From Actinomycetota bacterium (GTDB lineage Bacteria; Actinomycetota; Actinomycetes; Actinomycetales; Dermatophilaceae): 59,801 nucleotides of DNA. Under the pieces are notes generated by a model. The model was not told the DNA's origin, did not search any database, and saw only the letters and a program-made list of their open reading frames with translations. Of this stretch, positions 36,090-45,690 are shown in pieces. Position numbers and translations under genes: made by a program. Every line of letters begins with the position of its first letter. The stretch's first letter is position 1. The stretch lies in contig JAIUOP010000017.1 of NCBI GenBank assembly GCA_020161815.1, forward strand, positions 1 through 59,801, read 5' to 3'.

Positions 36090-37439
36090 TCAGCCCCAGA
36101 CCAGGGCCCGCGCCGGGTCGGCCATGATGGCCGCGACATCGGCGAGGAAGCGCGACCCGAGCTCGCCGTCGACGAGGCGGTGGTCGAAGGAGAGGGCGAG
36201 CGTGGTCACCGAGCGGGGCTCGATCCGCTCGTCCGCGCCGGACCCGACGACCCAGGGCATCCGCCGCACCTGCCCGAAGGCCATGATCGCCGACTCGCCC
36301 CGGTTGAGGATGGGCGTGCCGCCGTCGACGCCGAAGACCCCGACGTTGGTGATCGTGATCGTCCCGCCGGCCTGGTCGGCGGGGCTGGTGCGACCCTCGC
36401 GAGCGGTTGCCGTCAGGGCATTGATCGCGCCGGCCAGCTCGACGAGGGTCATCGTGTCAGCGTCCTTGACGTTGGGGACGATGAGCCCGCGAGGAGTGGC
36501 GGCCGCGATGCCGAGGTTGACGTACCTCTTCTCGACGATCTCCTGGTTGTCCTCGTCCCAGCTGGCGTTGATGCCAGGGTTGCGGCGCACCGCGAGGCAG
36601 ATCGCCTTGGCCAAGATCGTCAGCGGGGTGACCTTGACGCCGGTGAACTCGCGGTCCGACTTCAGCCGCGCGACCAGCTCCATCGTGGCCGTGACGTCCA
36701 CCTGCACCCACTCGGTGACGTGCGGCGCGGTGAAGGCACTCGCGACCATGGCCTGGGCGGTCACCTTGCGCACGCCCTTGATCGGGGTCCGCACCTCCCG
36801 GGCCGAGCGGTCGACGTGCGCGTTGGCGGTGGCCACGCTTGGCGGGGCTGCGTCTGCGGAGGGTGCGCCCGCGGCATACGCCTCGACGTCGGCGCGGGTG
36901 ACGACGCCGCCCTCGCCGGTCGGGGGCACGGCCGCGAGGTCCACGCCGAGGTCCTTGGCGAGCTTGCGGACCGGCGGCTTGGCCAGCGCGCGCTCCGGTC
37001 GTGGGACCGAGGACGCGCCCGAGGCCGTCGTGGGTCCCACGACCTTGCGGGCGCGGCGCGTGGTGCCGCCGGCCTTGGGCCCGTAACCCACGAGGGTCTT
37101 GACCGGCTCCTCCTCGGCACCGGTGTCAGGTGCGTCCTCGGGAGCCGCAGCGACCGGCTCCGGCGCGGTGGGTGCCGGGCCGTCGCCGGAGTCGTCGCTG
37201 CCGTCGTGGATGGTGATGATGACCGTGCCGACCTCGACCTCGTCGCCGACCGCGACGTGGAGACCCGCGACGGTGCCGGCCCACGGGATCGGCAGCTCGA
37301 CCAGGCTCTTGGCGGTCTCGACCTCGACGACGATGTCGTTGACCTTGACGGTGTCGCCGACGGCGACCTTCCACTCGACGATCTCGGCCTCGAGCAGGCC
37401 CTCGCCCGGGTCGGGGAGCTTGAACTCACGCAGTGCCAT
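36090..37439 (-). CDS. bkdC: Branched-chain 2-oxoacid dehydrogenase E2 (dihydrolipoyl acyltransferase)
   Basis: The 449-residue protein has a single N-terminal lipoyl domain (residues 1-80; K44 in ETAKSLVE is the lipoylation site), a Pro/Ala linker, an E3/E1-binding domain (VRKLAKDLGVDLAAVPPTGE) and a C-terminal acyltransferase domain with active site SFDHRLVDG. It carries the acyl group between E1 and CoA. ATG 37439 opens with MALREFKLPDPGEG. It lies 16 bp after the E1 beta gene. Distinguishing BCKDH from PDH is inferred from the E1 alpha/beta pair and the neighbouring aminotransferase. Confidence 0.93.
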   Translation of the reverse strand: MALREFKLPDPGEGLLEAEIVEWKVAVGDTVKVNDIVVEVETAKSLVELPIPWAGTVAGLHVAVGDEVEVGTVIITIHDGSDDSGDGPAPTAPEPVAAAPEDAPDTGAEEEPVKTLVGYGPKAGGTTRRARKVVGPTTASGASSVPRPERALAKPPVRKLAKDLGVDLAAVPPTGEGGVVTRADVEAYAAGAPSADAAPPSVATANAHVDRSAREVRTPIKGVRKVTAQAMVASAFTAPHVTEWVQVDVTATMELVARLKSDREFTGVKVTPLTILAKAICLAVRRNPGINASWDEDNQEIVEKRYVNLGIAAATPRGLIVPNVKDADTMTLVELAGAINALTATAREGRTSPADQAGGTITITNVGVFGVDGGTPILNRGESAIMAFGQVRRMPWVVGSGADERIEPRSVTTLALSFDHRLVDGELGSRFLADVAAIMADPARALVWG

Positions 37440-37455
37440 GAGGGTGTCCTTCGCG

Positions 37456-38439
37456 TCAGTGGGCCAGGGCGCGGTCGACGCCGTCGAGCACGCGGTCGAG
37501 GTCGGGCAGGAAGAGCTCCTCGATCTTGCTCGGGGGGTAGGGCGCGTTCCAGCCGGTGACCCGGATGACCGGGGCCTCAAGGGAGTAGAAGCAGGACTCG
37601 GTCACCCGCGCGGCGATCTCGGCCCCCATCCCGACGTAGCCGCTCGCCTCGTGGACGACGACGAGCCGGCCGGTCTTGCGCACGGACGCCTCGAGGGTGG
37701 GCATGTCCAGCGGGCTCACCGAGCGGAGGTCGATGACCTCGAGCGAGCGACCCTCCTCGGCTGCGACGGCCGCGGCGTCCAGGCAGGTCTTGACCATCGG
37801 GCCGTAGCAGGCCAACGTCACGTCGCTGCCCTCGCGCACCACCCGCGCCGAGAACAGGTCGAGGGTGGGCGGGACGTCGAGGTCGACCTCGCCCTTCTCG
37901 TGGTAGCGCCGCTTCGGCTCGTAGAAGATGATCGGGTCATCGGAGGCGATGGCCTGCTGGAGCATCCAGTAGGCGTCCGTGGGGTTGGAGCAGAAGACGA
38001 CCTTGAGCCCGAGCGTGTGCGCGAAGTAGGCCTCGTTCGACTCGCTGTGGTGCTCGACGGCGCCGATGCCGCCGCCCATGGGGATGCGCACCACCACCGG
38101 CAGCTTGATCGCGCCGCGTGAGCGCGAGTGCAGCTTGGCGAGCTGGGAGACGATCTGGTCGAACGCCGGATAGACGAAGCCGTCGAACTGGATCTCCACG
38201 ACCGGGCGGTAGCCGCGCAGGGCGAGGCCGATGGCGGTGCCCATGATCCCGGACTCGGCGAGCGGGGTGTCCATGACCCGGTCCTCGCCGAAGTCCTTCT
38301 GCAGGTGCTCCGTGATCCGGAAGACGCCGCCGAGCTTGCCGACGTCCTCGCCCTGGACGAGGACCTTGGGGTCGGCCTCCATGGCCTTGCGCAGGGCCGC
38401 GTTGAGGGCCTTGGCGATGGTCATCCGCTGCGCCGCCAT
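37456..38439 (-). CDS. bkdB: 2-oxoacid dehydrogenase E1 beta subunit
   Basis: The 327-residue subunit has conserved GEDVGKLGGVFRITEHLQ, the pyrimidine-domain TPLAESGIMGTAIGLALRGY, and YVGMGAEIAARVTESCF near the C-terminal domain. With E1 alpha it decarboxylates branched 2-oxoacids on thiamine diphosphate. The start codon overlaps the E1 alpha stop (TGATG), so expression is coupled. Confidence 0.95.
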   Translation of the reverse strand: MAAQRMTIAKALNAALRKAMEADPKVLVQGEDVGKLGGVFRITEHLQKDFGEDRVMDTPLAESGIMGTAIGLALRGYRPVVEIQFDGFVYPAFDQIVSQLAKLHSRSRGAIKLPVVVRIPMGGGIGAVEHHSESNEAYFAHTLGLKVVFCSNPTDAYWMLQQAIASDDPIIFYEPKRRYHEKGEVDLDVPPTLDLFSARVVREGSDVTLACYGPMVKTCLDAAAVAAEEGRSLEVIDLRSVSPLDMPTLEASVRKTGRLVVVHEASGYVGMGAEIAARVTESCFYSLEAPVIRVTGWNAPYPPSKIEELFLPDLDRVLDGVDRALAH

Positions 38440-39650
38440 CACGCCACCCCCTCGTCCTCGAAGGAGTCGAGGTAGGCACGCAGGGCCGCGCGATCCTGCT
38501 CGACCTGGGCGTGCGGCTCGACGTAGACGTGGTCGAAGATCTCGTCCATCCCCGGGTCGGGCATCTCGACGGTGGCGGTGCGCACCCGGGCCGCGAGCTC
38601 GTCGGCCTCGGCGTCGACCGCCTTGAAGAACGCGCCGTCGGCGTGCCCCTCGTGGGCCAGCCAGGTCTTGAAGCGGGCGATCGGGTCGCGCAGCTTCCAC
38701 AGCTCGACGTCGGCCGAGAAGCGGTACTTCGTCGGGTCGTCGGAGGTGGTGTGCGCGGCCATCCGGTAGGTCCAGGCCTCGATCAGGCTCGGCCCCTGCC
38801 CGGAGCGGGCGCGGTCCATCATCTCCTTGGTCACGGCATACGTCGCCAGCACGTCGTTGCCGTCGACGCGCAGGCCCGGGAAGCCGAAGCCGTCGGCCCG
38901 CTTGTAGATCGGGGAGCGCATCTGCCGCTCGTTGGGCTCGGAGATCGCCCACTGGTTGTTCTGGCAGAAGAAGACGATCGGGGAGTCGTTGACGCCGGCG
39001 AAGACGAAGGCCTCGTTGATGTCGCCCTGCGCGGTCGCGCCATCCCCCATGAAGGCGACGACGGCCGTGTCGCGCTCGGGGTCGCCGGTGCCGACGGCGC
39101 CGTCACGCTGCACGCCCATGGCATAGCCGGTGCCGAGGAGCGCCTGGTTGCCGATGACGATCGTGTAGGTGTGGAAGCCGAACTCGGCCGGGTCCCACGC
39201 GCAGCGGTCAACGCCGCGGTACATCGCGATGAGACGCATCGGGTCGAGCCCGCGGCACCACGCGATGCCGTGCTCGCGGTAGCCGGGGAAGGCGTGGTCC
39301 TGGGGCCGCAGCGCGCGACCACAGCCGATCTGCGAGGCCTCCTGCCCGAGCAGGGACACCCACAGCCCGAGCTCGCCCTGGCGCTGGAGCGCGGTGGCCT
39401 CGAGGTCGAAGCGGCGGACGAGGACGAGGTCGCGGTAGAAGCCGCGCAGGTCCTCGGGGGTCAGGGCGTCGACGTGGTGGGCGTACTCCTCGGCGCCCCC
39501 GTGCAGGACGCGCTGCCCCTCGGGGTCGAGGAGCTGGATCATGTCCGGCCCACCGTCGTAGGGGCCGCGCCGGCGGCTGCGGAGGGTCGACTCGTGGTGG
39601 TCGACCGCGACCGGCTCGCGGCTCACATCGGCGACGTCGTTGTCGCTCAC
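38439..39650 (-). CDS. bkdA: 2-oxoacid dehydrogenase E1 alpha subunit
   Basis: The protein has 403 residues from GTG 39650. The thiamine-diphosphate motif runs from GDGATAQGDINEAFVFAG to FFCQNNQWAI, and YREHGIAWCRG and YRMAAHTTSDDPTKYR are typical of branched-chain E1 alpha. GTG is preferred to the ATG two codons earlier because GGGAG (39657-39661) lies 6 nt before GTG but abuts the ATG. It is first in the operon E1 alpha, E1 beta, E2, Rossmann protein. Confidence 0.94.
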   Translation of the reverse strand: MSDNDVADVSREPVAVDHHESTLRSRRRGPYDGGPDMIQLLDPEGQRVLHGGAEEYAHHVDALTPEDLRGFYRDLVLVRRFDLEATALQRQGELGLWVSLLGQEASQIGCGRALRPQDHAFPGYREHGIAWCRGLDPMRLIAMYRGVDRCAWDPAEFGFHTYTIVIGNQALLGTGYAMGVQRDGAVGTGDPERDTAVVAFMGDGATAQGDINEAFVFAGVNDSPIVFFCQNNQWAISEPNERQMRSPIYKRADGFGFPGLRVDGNDVLATYAVTKEMMDRARSGQGPSLIEAWTYRMAAHTTSDDPTKYRFSADVELWKLRDPIARFKTWLAHEGHADGAFFKAVDAEADELAARVRTATVEMPDPGMDEIFDHVYVEPHAQVEQDRAALRAYLDSFEDEGVA

Positions 39651-39844
39651 TGGCATCTCCCATGTCTCGACAGGTGCCCGAGGGTGACGGACACCGAGCG
39701 CGTGGCCCCCGGTGCCGCACTCGTGCGTCCGCCACCGGAAGGCAAGAAATCGTGCCCACCGGGGTGTGGCGGGCGTCACTGCCGTGTGGCGTAAACCTAC
39801 CGGCGCGCGAGCGCCCGCGACCAATCCGACCTACCGTGGGTGGG

Positions 39845-40270
39845 GTGAGGAATCTGCCCCGGACCATCGCGTATGCCGTGTGCACCCTTGCGTTGTCCCT
39901 CACCGCCGCCTGTGGCTCGGGCGGGGAGGCGGCACCGGGCGCGGATGGGGCCACCGCCTCCCCCAAGGGATCGGCCCCCTCGCCGAGCCCATCGACGGCC
40001 GACGACCTGGTGCTGCCCATGACGCCCTCACCGGACGGGGCTGCGCGCGCCATCACGCGGGAGGTCCTCGGCACGGTCAGCGCACGTCAGGGCGACTGCC
40101 TGCTCTTCACCCCGGGCGACATGGCCGAGACCTGGGTCCTCGCCGGCGCGACCACGGGCCTCGAGGTCGGCGAGGGCTACACGCTGACGGGTGCGATGGA
40201 CGACACCACGAACGCTGCCTGCCCCCAGGGGCCGACCTTCATCGTCAGTGCGTCGGCTCCTGCCTCCTGA
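39845..40270 (+). CDS. Lipoprotein with a small Cys-containing domain (paralogue 1)
   Basis: The 141-residue protein has a lipoprotein leader with lipobox TAAC (Cys23), a Ser/Pro/Ala linker and a C-terminal domain of about 65 residues (GDCLLFTPGDMAETWVLAGA and CPQGPTFIVSASAP). It shares the pattern GxCLxFTP...ETWVL...VGxxYTL...CPQGPTF with the next gene. GTG 39845 is used because the leader begins there. Two Cys in the domain may form a disulfide. The function is unknown. Confidence 0.82.
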   Translation: MRNLPRTIAYAVCTLALSLTAACGSGGEAAPGADGATASPKGSAPSPSPSTADDLVLPMTPSPDGAARAITREVLGTVSARQGDCLLFTPGDMAETWVLAGATTGLEVGEGYTLTGAMDDTTNAACPQGPTFIVSASAPAS

Positions 40271-40314
40271 GCCACGTCACGCCTGTCTCCCTGGGGAGCC
40301 CTAGACTCATCCGG

Positions 40315-40746
40315 GTGAACCGGTACATCCTCGCAGTCCCCCTGCTGACACTCACGCTTCTCGTCGGCTGCACTTCATCCAAAGAGGAGACGACAAAGAA
40401 GTCCAGCCCCTCACCCACGTCGAGCGCTCAGTCGTCGAGTGCGGCAACGTCGGCGCCGTCCTCCTCCACCGAGTCCAGCACCTCGGCATCCCCGCAGCCC
40501 TCGGCGAGCACGGAGCAGGGCAAGGAGCTCCCGGCCCCGGTCACCGGCAAGCTCACCTCCAACCAAGGTGGCTGCCTGATCTTCACGCCCAGCGACCGCC
40601 CCGAGACATGGGTGCTGTCAGGGCTCACTGACGGTCTGACGGTGGGCACCGCCTACACCCTTGAGGGCGGTATGACTACGACCACCGATCCCGGATGTCC
40701 TCAGGGGCCAACTTTCCTCATCACGAAGGCCACGCCCGTCCAATAA
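40315..40746 (+). CDS. Lipoprotein with a small Cys-containing domain (paralogue 2)
   Basis: The 143-residue protein has lipobox VGC (Cys19), a long Ser/Thr-rich linker (about residues 22-68) and a domain clearly homologous to that of the upstream gene (GGCLIFTPSDRPETWVLSGL, CPQGPTFLITKATP). The two genes are tandem on the plus strand, 44 bp apart, so they arose by duplication. GTG 40315 starts the leader. It ends 11 bp before the convergent aminotransferase. Confidence 0.82.
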   Translation: MNRYILAVPLLTLTLLVGCTSSKEETTKKSSPSPTSSAQSSSAATSAPSSSTESSTSASPQPSASTEQGKELPAPVTGKLTSNQGGCLIFTPSDRPETWVLSGLTDGLTVGTAYTLEGGMTTTTDPGCPQGPTFLITKATPVQ

Positions 40747-40757
40747 TTGCCCCGCGG

Positions 40758-41882
40758 CTACTTGTTCAAACCGCCCGAACTCGACCCGGATCCGCAGCTG
40801 TCGAGCCACAAGCGACAAACTTCGAGGAGGCGGTCGTTGGCCTCGGGCTCGGCGATGGTGGCCCGCGCTCCGTCCACGCCGTAGGGCCGGACCGTCAGGC
40901 CCGCCTCCTGACACGCAGCGGCGAACTCGGGCGTCCGGTCCCCCATCGGGAACCAGACGAAGTTGGCCTGGGTGTCGGGCAGGTCCCACCCCTGCTCGCG
41001 CAGGGCGCCGACGACCCGCTCGCGCTCCGCGACGAGTTCCGTGACCCGGATGTCGAGCTCGTCGATCGCGTCGAGGCTGGCGACGGCCGCGACCTGGGCG
41101 AGTGAGTTCACGCCGAACGGAATGGCCGTCTTGCGGAGGGCTGCGGCGAGCGTCGGGTGCGCCACGGCATACCCGACGCGAAGCCCGGCGAGGCCGAACG
41201 CCTTCGAGAAGGTTCGCAGGACAACGACATTGGGTCGGTCACGCCACAGGGCCAGGCAGTCGGGGGCGTCGTCGGCCATGACGAACTCGAGGTAGGCCTC
41301 GTCGAGCACCACGGTCACCGACGAGGGCACGCGGTCGAGGAAGTCCGCCAGCTCCTGGGCACCCACGGTCGGGCCGGTCGGGTTGTTCGGGGTGCAGACG
41401 AGGACCAGTCGGGTGCGGTCCGTGACCGCAGCCGCCATCGCGTCGAGGTCGTGCCGACCCTCCGGCGTCAGCGGCACCGGGACGGCACTCGCACCGGAGA
41501 GCTGCACGAGGATCGGATAGGCCTCGAAGGAGCGCCACGCGAAGACGACCTCGTCGCCGGCCTCACAGGTGGCCGCGACGACCTGCCCGAGGACTCCAAC
41601 GCTTCCGGGACCGGTGGCCAGGCACGCGGCCGGCACGCCGAGGTGCTCGGCGAGGCGGTCGGTGAGGTCGGTGACGGCCATGTCGGGGTAGCGGTTGATC
41701 GTCCCGGCCGCCTCCCGGACCACGGCGAGCACGCTCGGCAGCGGCGGGTAGGGATTCTCGTTGGACGAGACCTTGTATGCCGTGACCCCCTCGGGCGCGG
41801 ACGCGGGCTTCCCGGGGGTGTAGGCGGGGACGGCATCGAGGGCGGAGCGGAGAACGGGGCCCGGTGAGGCGGCGTGGTCCAT
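40758..41882 (-). CDS. pat: Aromatic/histidinol-phosphate-type aminotransferase (Pat/HisC2)
   Basis: The 374-residue fold-type I PLP aminotransferase shows [31 protein letters not shown] and the Schiff-base segment [16 protein letters not shown]. It belongs to the HisC/Pat branch; proximity to a branched-chain 2-oxoacid dehydrogenase matches the actinobacterial arrangement of Pat (aromatic aminotransferase), but histidinol phosphate cannot be excluded. It is monocistronic. Confidence 0.88.
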   Translation of the reverse strand: MDHAASPGPVLRSALDAVPAYTPGKPASAPEGVTAYKVSSNENPYPPLPSVLAVVREAAGTINRYPDMAVTDLTDRLAEHLGVPAACLATGPGSVGVLGQVVAATCEAGDEVVFAWRSFEAYPILVQLSGASAVPVPLTPEGRHDLDAMAAAVTDRTRLVLVCTPNNPTGPTVGAQELADFLDRVPSSVTVVLDEAYLEFVMADDAPDCLALWRDRPNVVVLRTFSKAFGLAGLRVGYAVAHPTLAAALRKTAIPFGVNSLAQVAAVASLDAIDELDIRVTELVAERERVVGALREQGWDLPDTQANFVWFPMGDRTPEFAAACQEAGLTVRPYGVDGARATIAEPEANDRLLEVCRLWLDSCGSGSSSGGLNK

Positions 41883-41934
41883 GCCCTGACTCTAGGGCCC
41901 GGACCGACCGCTCCTGCGGCGCACCAGGCAGGGG

Positions 41935-41968
41935 CCGGCACCCGCACGTGGGGGTGTGCGGGGGCCGG
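41935..41968. terminator. Imperfect hairpin between aminotransferase and membrane protein
   Basis: CCGGCACCCGCAC (41935-41947) pairs with GTGCGGGGGCCGG (41956-41968) with one mismatch. It lies downstream of the minus-strand membrane protein gene ending at 42052 and may terminate it. Confidence 0.55.
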
Positions 41969-42051
41969 CGAGGCCGCCCTGATGTGCCCTCCGGCAACTG
42001 AGCCTCTGGCGGTGTACCCGTGATTGCGCCGCGGCTCAGCTCACGTCGCCT

Positions 42052-42732
42052 TCACCCGGTGGCTCCGCTCAGTTCAGGGGTGTCGTCGGCCACCCGTCCC
42101 GTGGGGCCGCGCTGCTGCCTGGCGATGATGACGGCCGCCGCGAGTAGCCAGAAGGGCAGGAGGAGGTAGGTGACGAGTCCGCCCGGCGGGATCCCGGCGT
42201 TGCCGAGGGCGCCGAGGACCCCGAAGACGACGCTTGTCACCGCGAACCAGCGCGGGAGGACGGCGCCGCGCAGCCCACCCAGACCCATGGCCACGAGCGC
42301 GGTGGCGAGCCCGATGCCCAAACCGGCCCATCCGAAGAAGTGGCCGTAGCCGAGAATGCGAACAGCCTCGTCGTCAGTCGACCCGGCGGCCCCGTTCACC
42401 AGGGCCCAGTTCCACACCACCAGTTGGCTCAGGCTCGCGGTGACGACGATCCAGCCTGCGTACGCCACGCTCGACCAGGTCGCCTCCGAAGGTTCGGCGG
42501 ACCGCAGGAGGTTGCGTACCGCGGTGGCGAAGAAGAGCAGGCAGATGCCCATGACGACGAGGCACGCGACGGACGCGTGGTTGCGGAGCAGGTGGGACTC
42601 GATGACCGCGGTGGAGGTCGACGAAGGTTCGTCGCCGTCGCTCACCGATTGGAGGGCGCCGTGACCGATCCAGCACAGGCCGGCGAGGGCTCCGGTCCAG
42701 GGAACGAGTCGTTCGAAACGGGTGACAGGCAT
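42052..42732 (-). CDS. Six-to-seven-helix membrane protein beside kinase 1
   Basis: The 226-residue membrane protein has several hydrophobic helices (ASVACLVVMGICLLFFATAV, GWAGLGIGLATALVAMGLGG, WFAVTSVVFGVLGALGNAGI) and resembles DUF4386/DUF998-like proteins found near actinobacterial two-component systems. GAGGAG lies 5 nt before ATG 42732. It is divergent from histidine kinase 1, so both may be controlled from the shared 152-bp gap. The function is unknown. Confidence 0.8.
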   Translation of the reverse strand: MPVTRFERLVPWTGALAGLCWIGHGALQSVSDGDEPSSTSTAVIESHLLRNHASVACLVVMGICLLFFATAVRNLLRSAEPSEATWSSVAYAGWIVVTASLSQLVVWNWALVNGAAGSTDDEAVRILGYGHFFGWAGLGIGLATALVAMGLGGLRGAVLPRWFAVTSVVFGVLGALGNAGIPPGGLVTYLLLPFWLLAAAVIIARQQRGPTGRVADDTPELSGATG

Positions 42733-42752
42733 GACCACTCCTCGGGTGCGGG

Positions 42753-42767
42753 GCGGCACGGTGCCGC
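42753..42767. promoter_or_regulatory. 15-bp palindrome in divergent gap of TCS 1
   Basis: GCGGCAC-G-GTGCCGC is a perfect dyad between the divergent membrane protein and kinase genes; a second, spaced dyad TTCTGCC...GGCAGAA lies at 42787-42815. Either could bind the neighbouring response regulator; this is inferred from position. Confidence 0.5.
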
Positions 42768-42884
42768 GTGGTCGTGAATGTGGGGGTTCTGCCCGTCCGG
42801 GTTCATGAGGCAGAAGTCCCGGAGGAGTCGGGAACTCGTCCCGGGTGTGGGACGCGCGGGTGGTCAGGAGGCCACACTGGTTCG

Positions 42885-44750
42885 ATGGGTGCTGCGGTGG
42901 TGGTCTTTGCGGCCGGACTGCCGGTGCTGATCGGTGTGCTCGTCGCGACCCGAAGCCCGCACCGGGTCGTCGGCCTTCTCCTCGTCGCCCACGGGCTGTC
43001 GGTGGCGGCTGTCGGCATCGAGTCGTCGGGTGCGCTGGCCGGCACCTCCCGACTGGTCGCGGACCAGCTGGTGCAAGGCTTCTGGGTCCTGCTTTTCGCG
43101 TGGTTGGCCTTGGCGGTCTACCTTCTCCCCGACGGGAGGTTCCCGTCGGGCCGGTGGCGCACGTGGGTCGTGACCTGCGCGGTAGGGACGGGGGCGTTCG
43201 TGCTCGGGGCAGTGGGCGACGCTGCGTCCTTCGGGGCGGACCACCCAGGGGTCGCGCCGCCGCTGCCCACCTTGCCCCAGCCAGTCTCGGCCGTGCTCGG
43301 TGGTGGGGGCTTGGTCGCGGTCGGGCTGTTGGTGGCCGGGGCCGCGACGTGGGTGGCCCGCCGCTTGGGCCATGTCGAGGACGATTCGCGCACCAGGCTT
43401 CTCTGGCTTGTCTGGGGCGCAGTCGCGATGCCGGTCAGCCTCGTCGTCGGCTGGCTCAACCGGCTTGTGCTGGGGAACATCTCGTGGCTGGCTGACTCGG
43501 CTCTGGCCGTCGGGGTCCTCTCGGTGCCCTTGGCGATCGGGGTGGCCATCCTTCGGCACCGGCTCTTCGACATCCGTGTCGTTCTGAGCCGCACGGTCAC
43601 CTACTCCGTCATGGTCGGGGGTGTCCTCCTCCTGTACGCGGCGCTGCTCGAGGGGGTGAGACGACTGGGCGGCGACCGGACCGTCGGGGGTCTCGTGGCT
43701 GTCGCCGTCGTCGCGGTGACGGTCCATCCTGTCTTCTCCCGGCTGCGGCGAAGGGTGGATCGGAAGGTTTACGGGTATCGATCCGACCCGCAGCGCGCCC
43801 TGCGTCTTCTTGCGCAGCGCTCCGGCTCGCTTCCTCCGGAGGCCCTCACCGGAGCCATCACGGAGGTCGTGGCCGAGGTCATGCGTATCTCGCCGGTGCG
43901 GATCGATGATCACGCGTCCCGTGACCCCGGCGACTTGTCCGTGGCGCTGCAGCATCGGGGTCAGGTCCTCGGTTACCTCGTCGTCCGCCGTCCGGCGGAT
44001 CGTCGCCTCGGCGAGGGGGAGCTCGCGCTCCTCGAGGACCTCGCCCGCTACGCGGCCGTGCTCGTCCGTGCCGACCGAGAGCACGCTGACGTGAGGATCT
44101 CGCGTTCGCGCATCGTCACTGCCCGCGAGGAGGAACGTCGAAGGCTCCGACGCGACCTCCACGACGGGGTCGGCCCCTCCTTGGCCGCTGTCGTGCTGAC
44201 GCTCAACGCGGCCGAGTCACGCACCAACACGGGCGAGCGCGCAGCGCTGCTCGCGGAAGCACGCGCAGAGGTGCGGGAGGCCATCGCCGAGGTCCGCCGG
44301 ATCGTCGACGACCTGCGTCCACCCGCCCTCGACGAGGTCGGGCTCCTGGGGGCCATCCGACAAAGAGCGCTGCGTCTGTCGGGAGACGTCGTCATCGATG
44401 TCCACGGTCCTGCGGTCCTGCCCGAACTGCCTGCCGCCGTGGAGAGCGCAGCGTTCAGGATTGCCTCGGAGGCCATGACCAACGTCGTCCGTCACTCAGG
44501 GGCCCGCTGGTGCCAGGTCTCGGTAATCGTCGCGGGCCAGGACATCGAGGTCATCGTTTCCGATGACGGGCAGGCTCCCATGGATGCGCAGCCCGGGGTT
44601 GGCTGGCAGTCGATGTGCGATCGTGCGATGGAGCTCGGTGGAACGTGCCGTTTTGCCACCGACCCGAAGACCGGTGGACTCGTCGTGCGGGCGCTGTTGC
44701 CCGGACGGGTGCCGAGTCCACCGCCCGGCGAGAGGATGGTGACCGCGTGA
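42885..44750 (+). CDS. Sensor histidine kinase, NarL-partner type (TCS 1)
   Basis: The 621-residue protein has about eight N-terminal helices (residues 1-280), a GAF-like central region, and a HisKA_3 dimerisation domain with His426 in RRDLHDGVGPSLAA. The HATPase motif region follows (SEAMTNVVRHSGARWCQVSV, VSDDGQAPMDAQPGVG). The ATG is set at 42885; the AGGAG upstream is 14 nt away, so the start is not certain. The stop overlaps the response regulator start (GTGA). Confidence 0.92.
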   Translation: MGAAVVVFAAGLPVLIGVLVATRSPHRVVGLLLVAHGLSVAAVGIESSGALAGTSRLVADQLVQGFWVLLFAWLALAVYLLPDGRFPSGRWRTWVVTCAVGTGAFVLGAVGDAASFGADHPGVAPPLPTLPQPVSAVLGGGGLVAVGLLVAGAATWVARRLGHVEDDSRTRLLWLVWGAVAMPVSLVVGWLNRLVLGNISWLADSALAVGVLSVPLAIGVAILRHRLFDIRVVLSRTVTYSVMVGGVLLLYAALLEGVRRLGGDRTVGGLVAVAVVAVTVHPVFSRLRRRVDRKVYGYRSDPQRALRLLAQRSGSLPPEALTGAITEVVAEVMRISPVRIDDHASRDPGDLSVALQHRGQVLGYLVVRRPADRRLGEGELALLEDLARYAAVLVRADREHADVRISRSRIVTAREEERRRLRRDLHDGVGPSLAAVVLTLNAAESRTNTGERAALLAEARAEVREAIAEVRRIVDDLRPPALDEVGLLGAIRQRALRLSGDVVIDVHGPAVLPELPAAVESAAFRIASEAMTNVVRHSGARWCQVSVIVAGQDIEVIVSDDGQAPMDAQPGVGWQSMCDRAMELGGTCRFATDPKTGGLVVRALLPGRVPSPPPGERMVTA

Positions 44751-45418
44751 TCCGCCTTCTTCTCGCCGATGACCACCCCGCCTTCCGGCGCGGACTCGAG
44801 CTGATGCTCGACGACGTGGACGACGTCGAGGTCGTCGGGCGCGCAGCGACCGGCGCCGAAGCCGTCGAGCTCGGTGCTCAGCTCTCTCCCGACGTCGTCC
44901 TCATGGATCTCCGGATGCCTGACCTGGACGGCATCGAAGCGACGCGCAGGCTCGTGCAACACGACCCGGTTCCGGCCGTCGTCGTCCTCACCATGTTCGA
45001 GGACGGTGAGTCGGTGATCGCGGCCATGCGCGCCGGGGCCCGCGGCTACCTCCTCAAGGGCGCCGAGCAGGACGAGATCGAACGCGCCGTCCGCGCGGCC
45101 GCGGCCGGCGAGGTGATCTTCGGCCCGGCGGTCGCGAGTGGGGTGATTGCGCGCCTGACTCGCGATGGCCAGGCGCGCAGCCCTGCGTTCCCGTCGCTCA
45201 CCCAACGGGAGCGCGAGGTCCTTGCCCTGATCGCCGTGGGCAAGGGGAACGCCGCGATCGCCCACGAGTTGCAGATCAACCTCAAGACGGTGCGCAACCA
45301 CGTCTCAAACATCTTCACCAAGCTTCAGGTCACCGACCGCGCATCTGCCATCGTCAAAGCACGGGACGCCGGGCTTGCAAGCGCACAGGCTCTTCGACAG
45401 GCGAAAGAGCCTTCATGA
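44747..45418 (+). CDS. LuxR/NarL-type response regulator (TCS 1)
   Basis: The 223-residue protein has a receiver domain with phosphoacceptor Asp54 (VVLMDLRMP) and a C-terminal LuxR helix-turn-helix (LTQREREVLALIAVGKGNAA to FTKLQVTDRASAIVKA). GTG 44747 overlaps the kinase stop. The pair is transcribed as kinase-regulator. A hairpin follows at 45453. Confidence 0.95.
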   Translation: MIRLLLADDHPAFRRGLELMLDDVDDVEVVGRAATGAEAVELGAQLSPDVVLMDLRMPDLDGIEATRRLVQHDPVPAVVVLTMFEDGESVIAAMRAGARGYLLKGAEQDEIERAVRAAAAGEVIFGPAVASGVIARLTRDGQARSPAFPSLTQREREVLALIAVGKGNAAIAHELQINLKTVRNHVSNIFTKLQVTDRASAIVKARDAGLASAQALRQAKEPS

Positions 45419-45452
45419 CGTCGAGGCCGCCACCCCGTGCTGCTGTCGACTC

Positions 45453-45485
45453 GTGAGCCACCCGACCGTGCGTCGGCTGGCTCAC
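45453..45485. terminator. Hairpin after TCS 1
   Basis: GTGAGCCACCCGAC / GTCGGCTGGCTCAC with loop CGTGC has 13 of 14 paired bases. It lies between the convergent TCS 1 and TCS 2 regulator genes. The rest of 45419-45690 shows no coding or regulatory signal that I can support. Confidence 0.72.
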
Positions 45486-45690
45486 GACCCTGTCCGCGGC
45501 TTCGCCCGTTGTTTCGGGTCAGGTCACCACTGCCTTCGGCGGCCGCACGAGCCAACCCTTCCCCTTTGCACTGGGGTCCGGCGTGTCATGCGTCCGCGAT
45601 CAGCGGTGGCGACGCCGCCGCACCGTTGGACAACGCCGCCGCGTTCCCCCTACCCACGTCGAGTCGAGAGGCCAGCGGTGTGCGCTGGAC

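Noticed and set aside
39656..39656. ATG 39656 as start of E1 alpha
   Set aside because: GGGAG abuts this ATG, leaving no spacing, while GTG two codons later has 6 nt. The difference is only two residues and remains uncertain.
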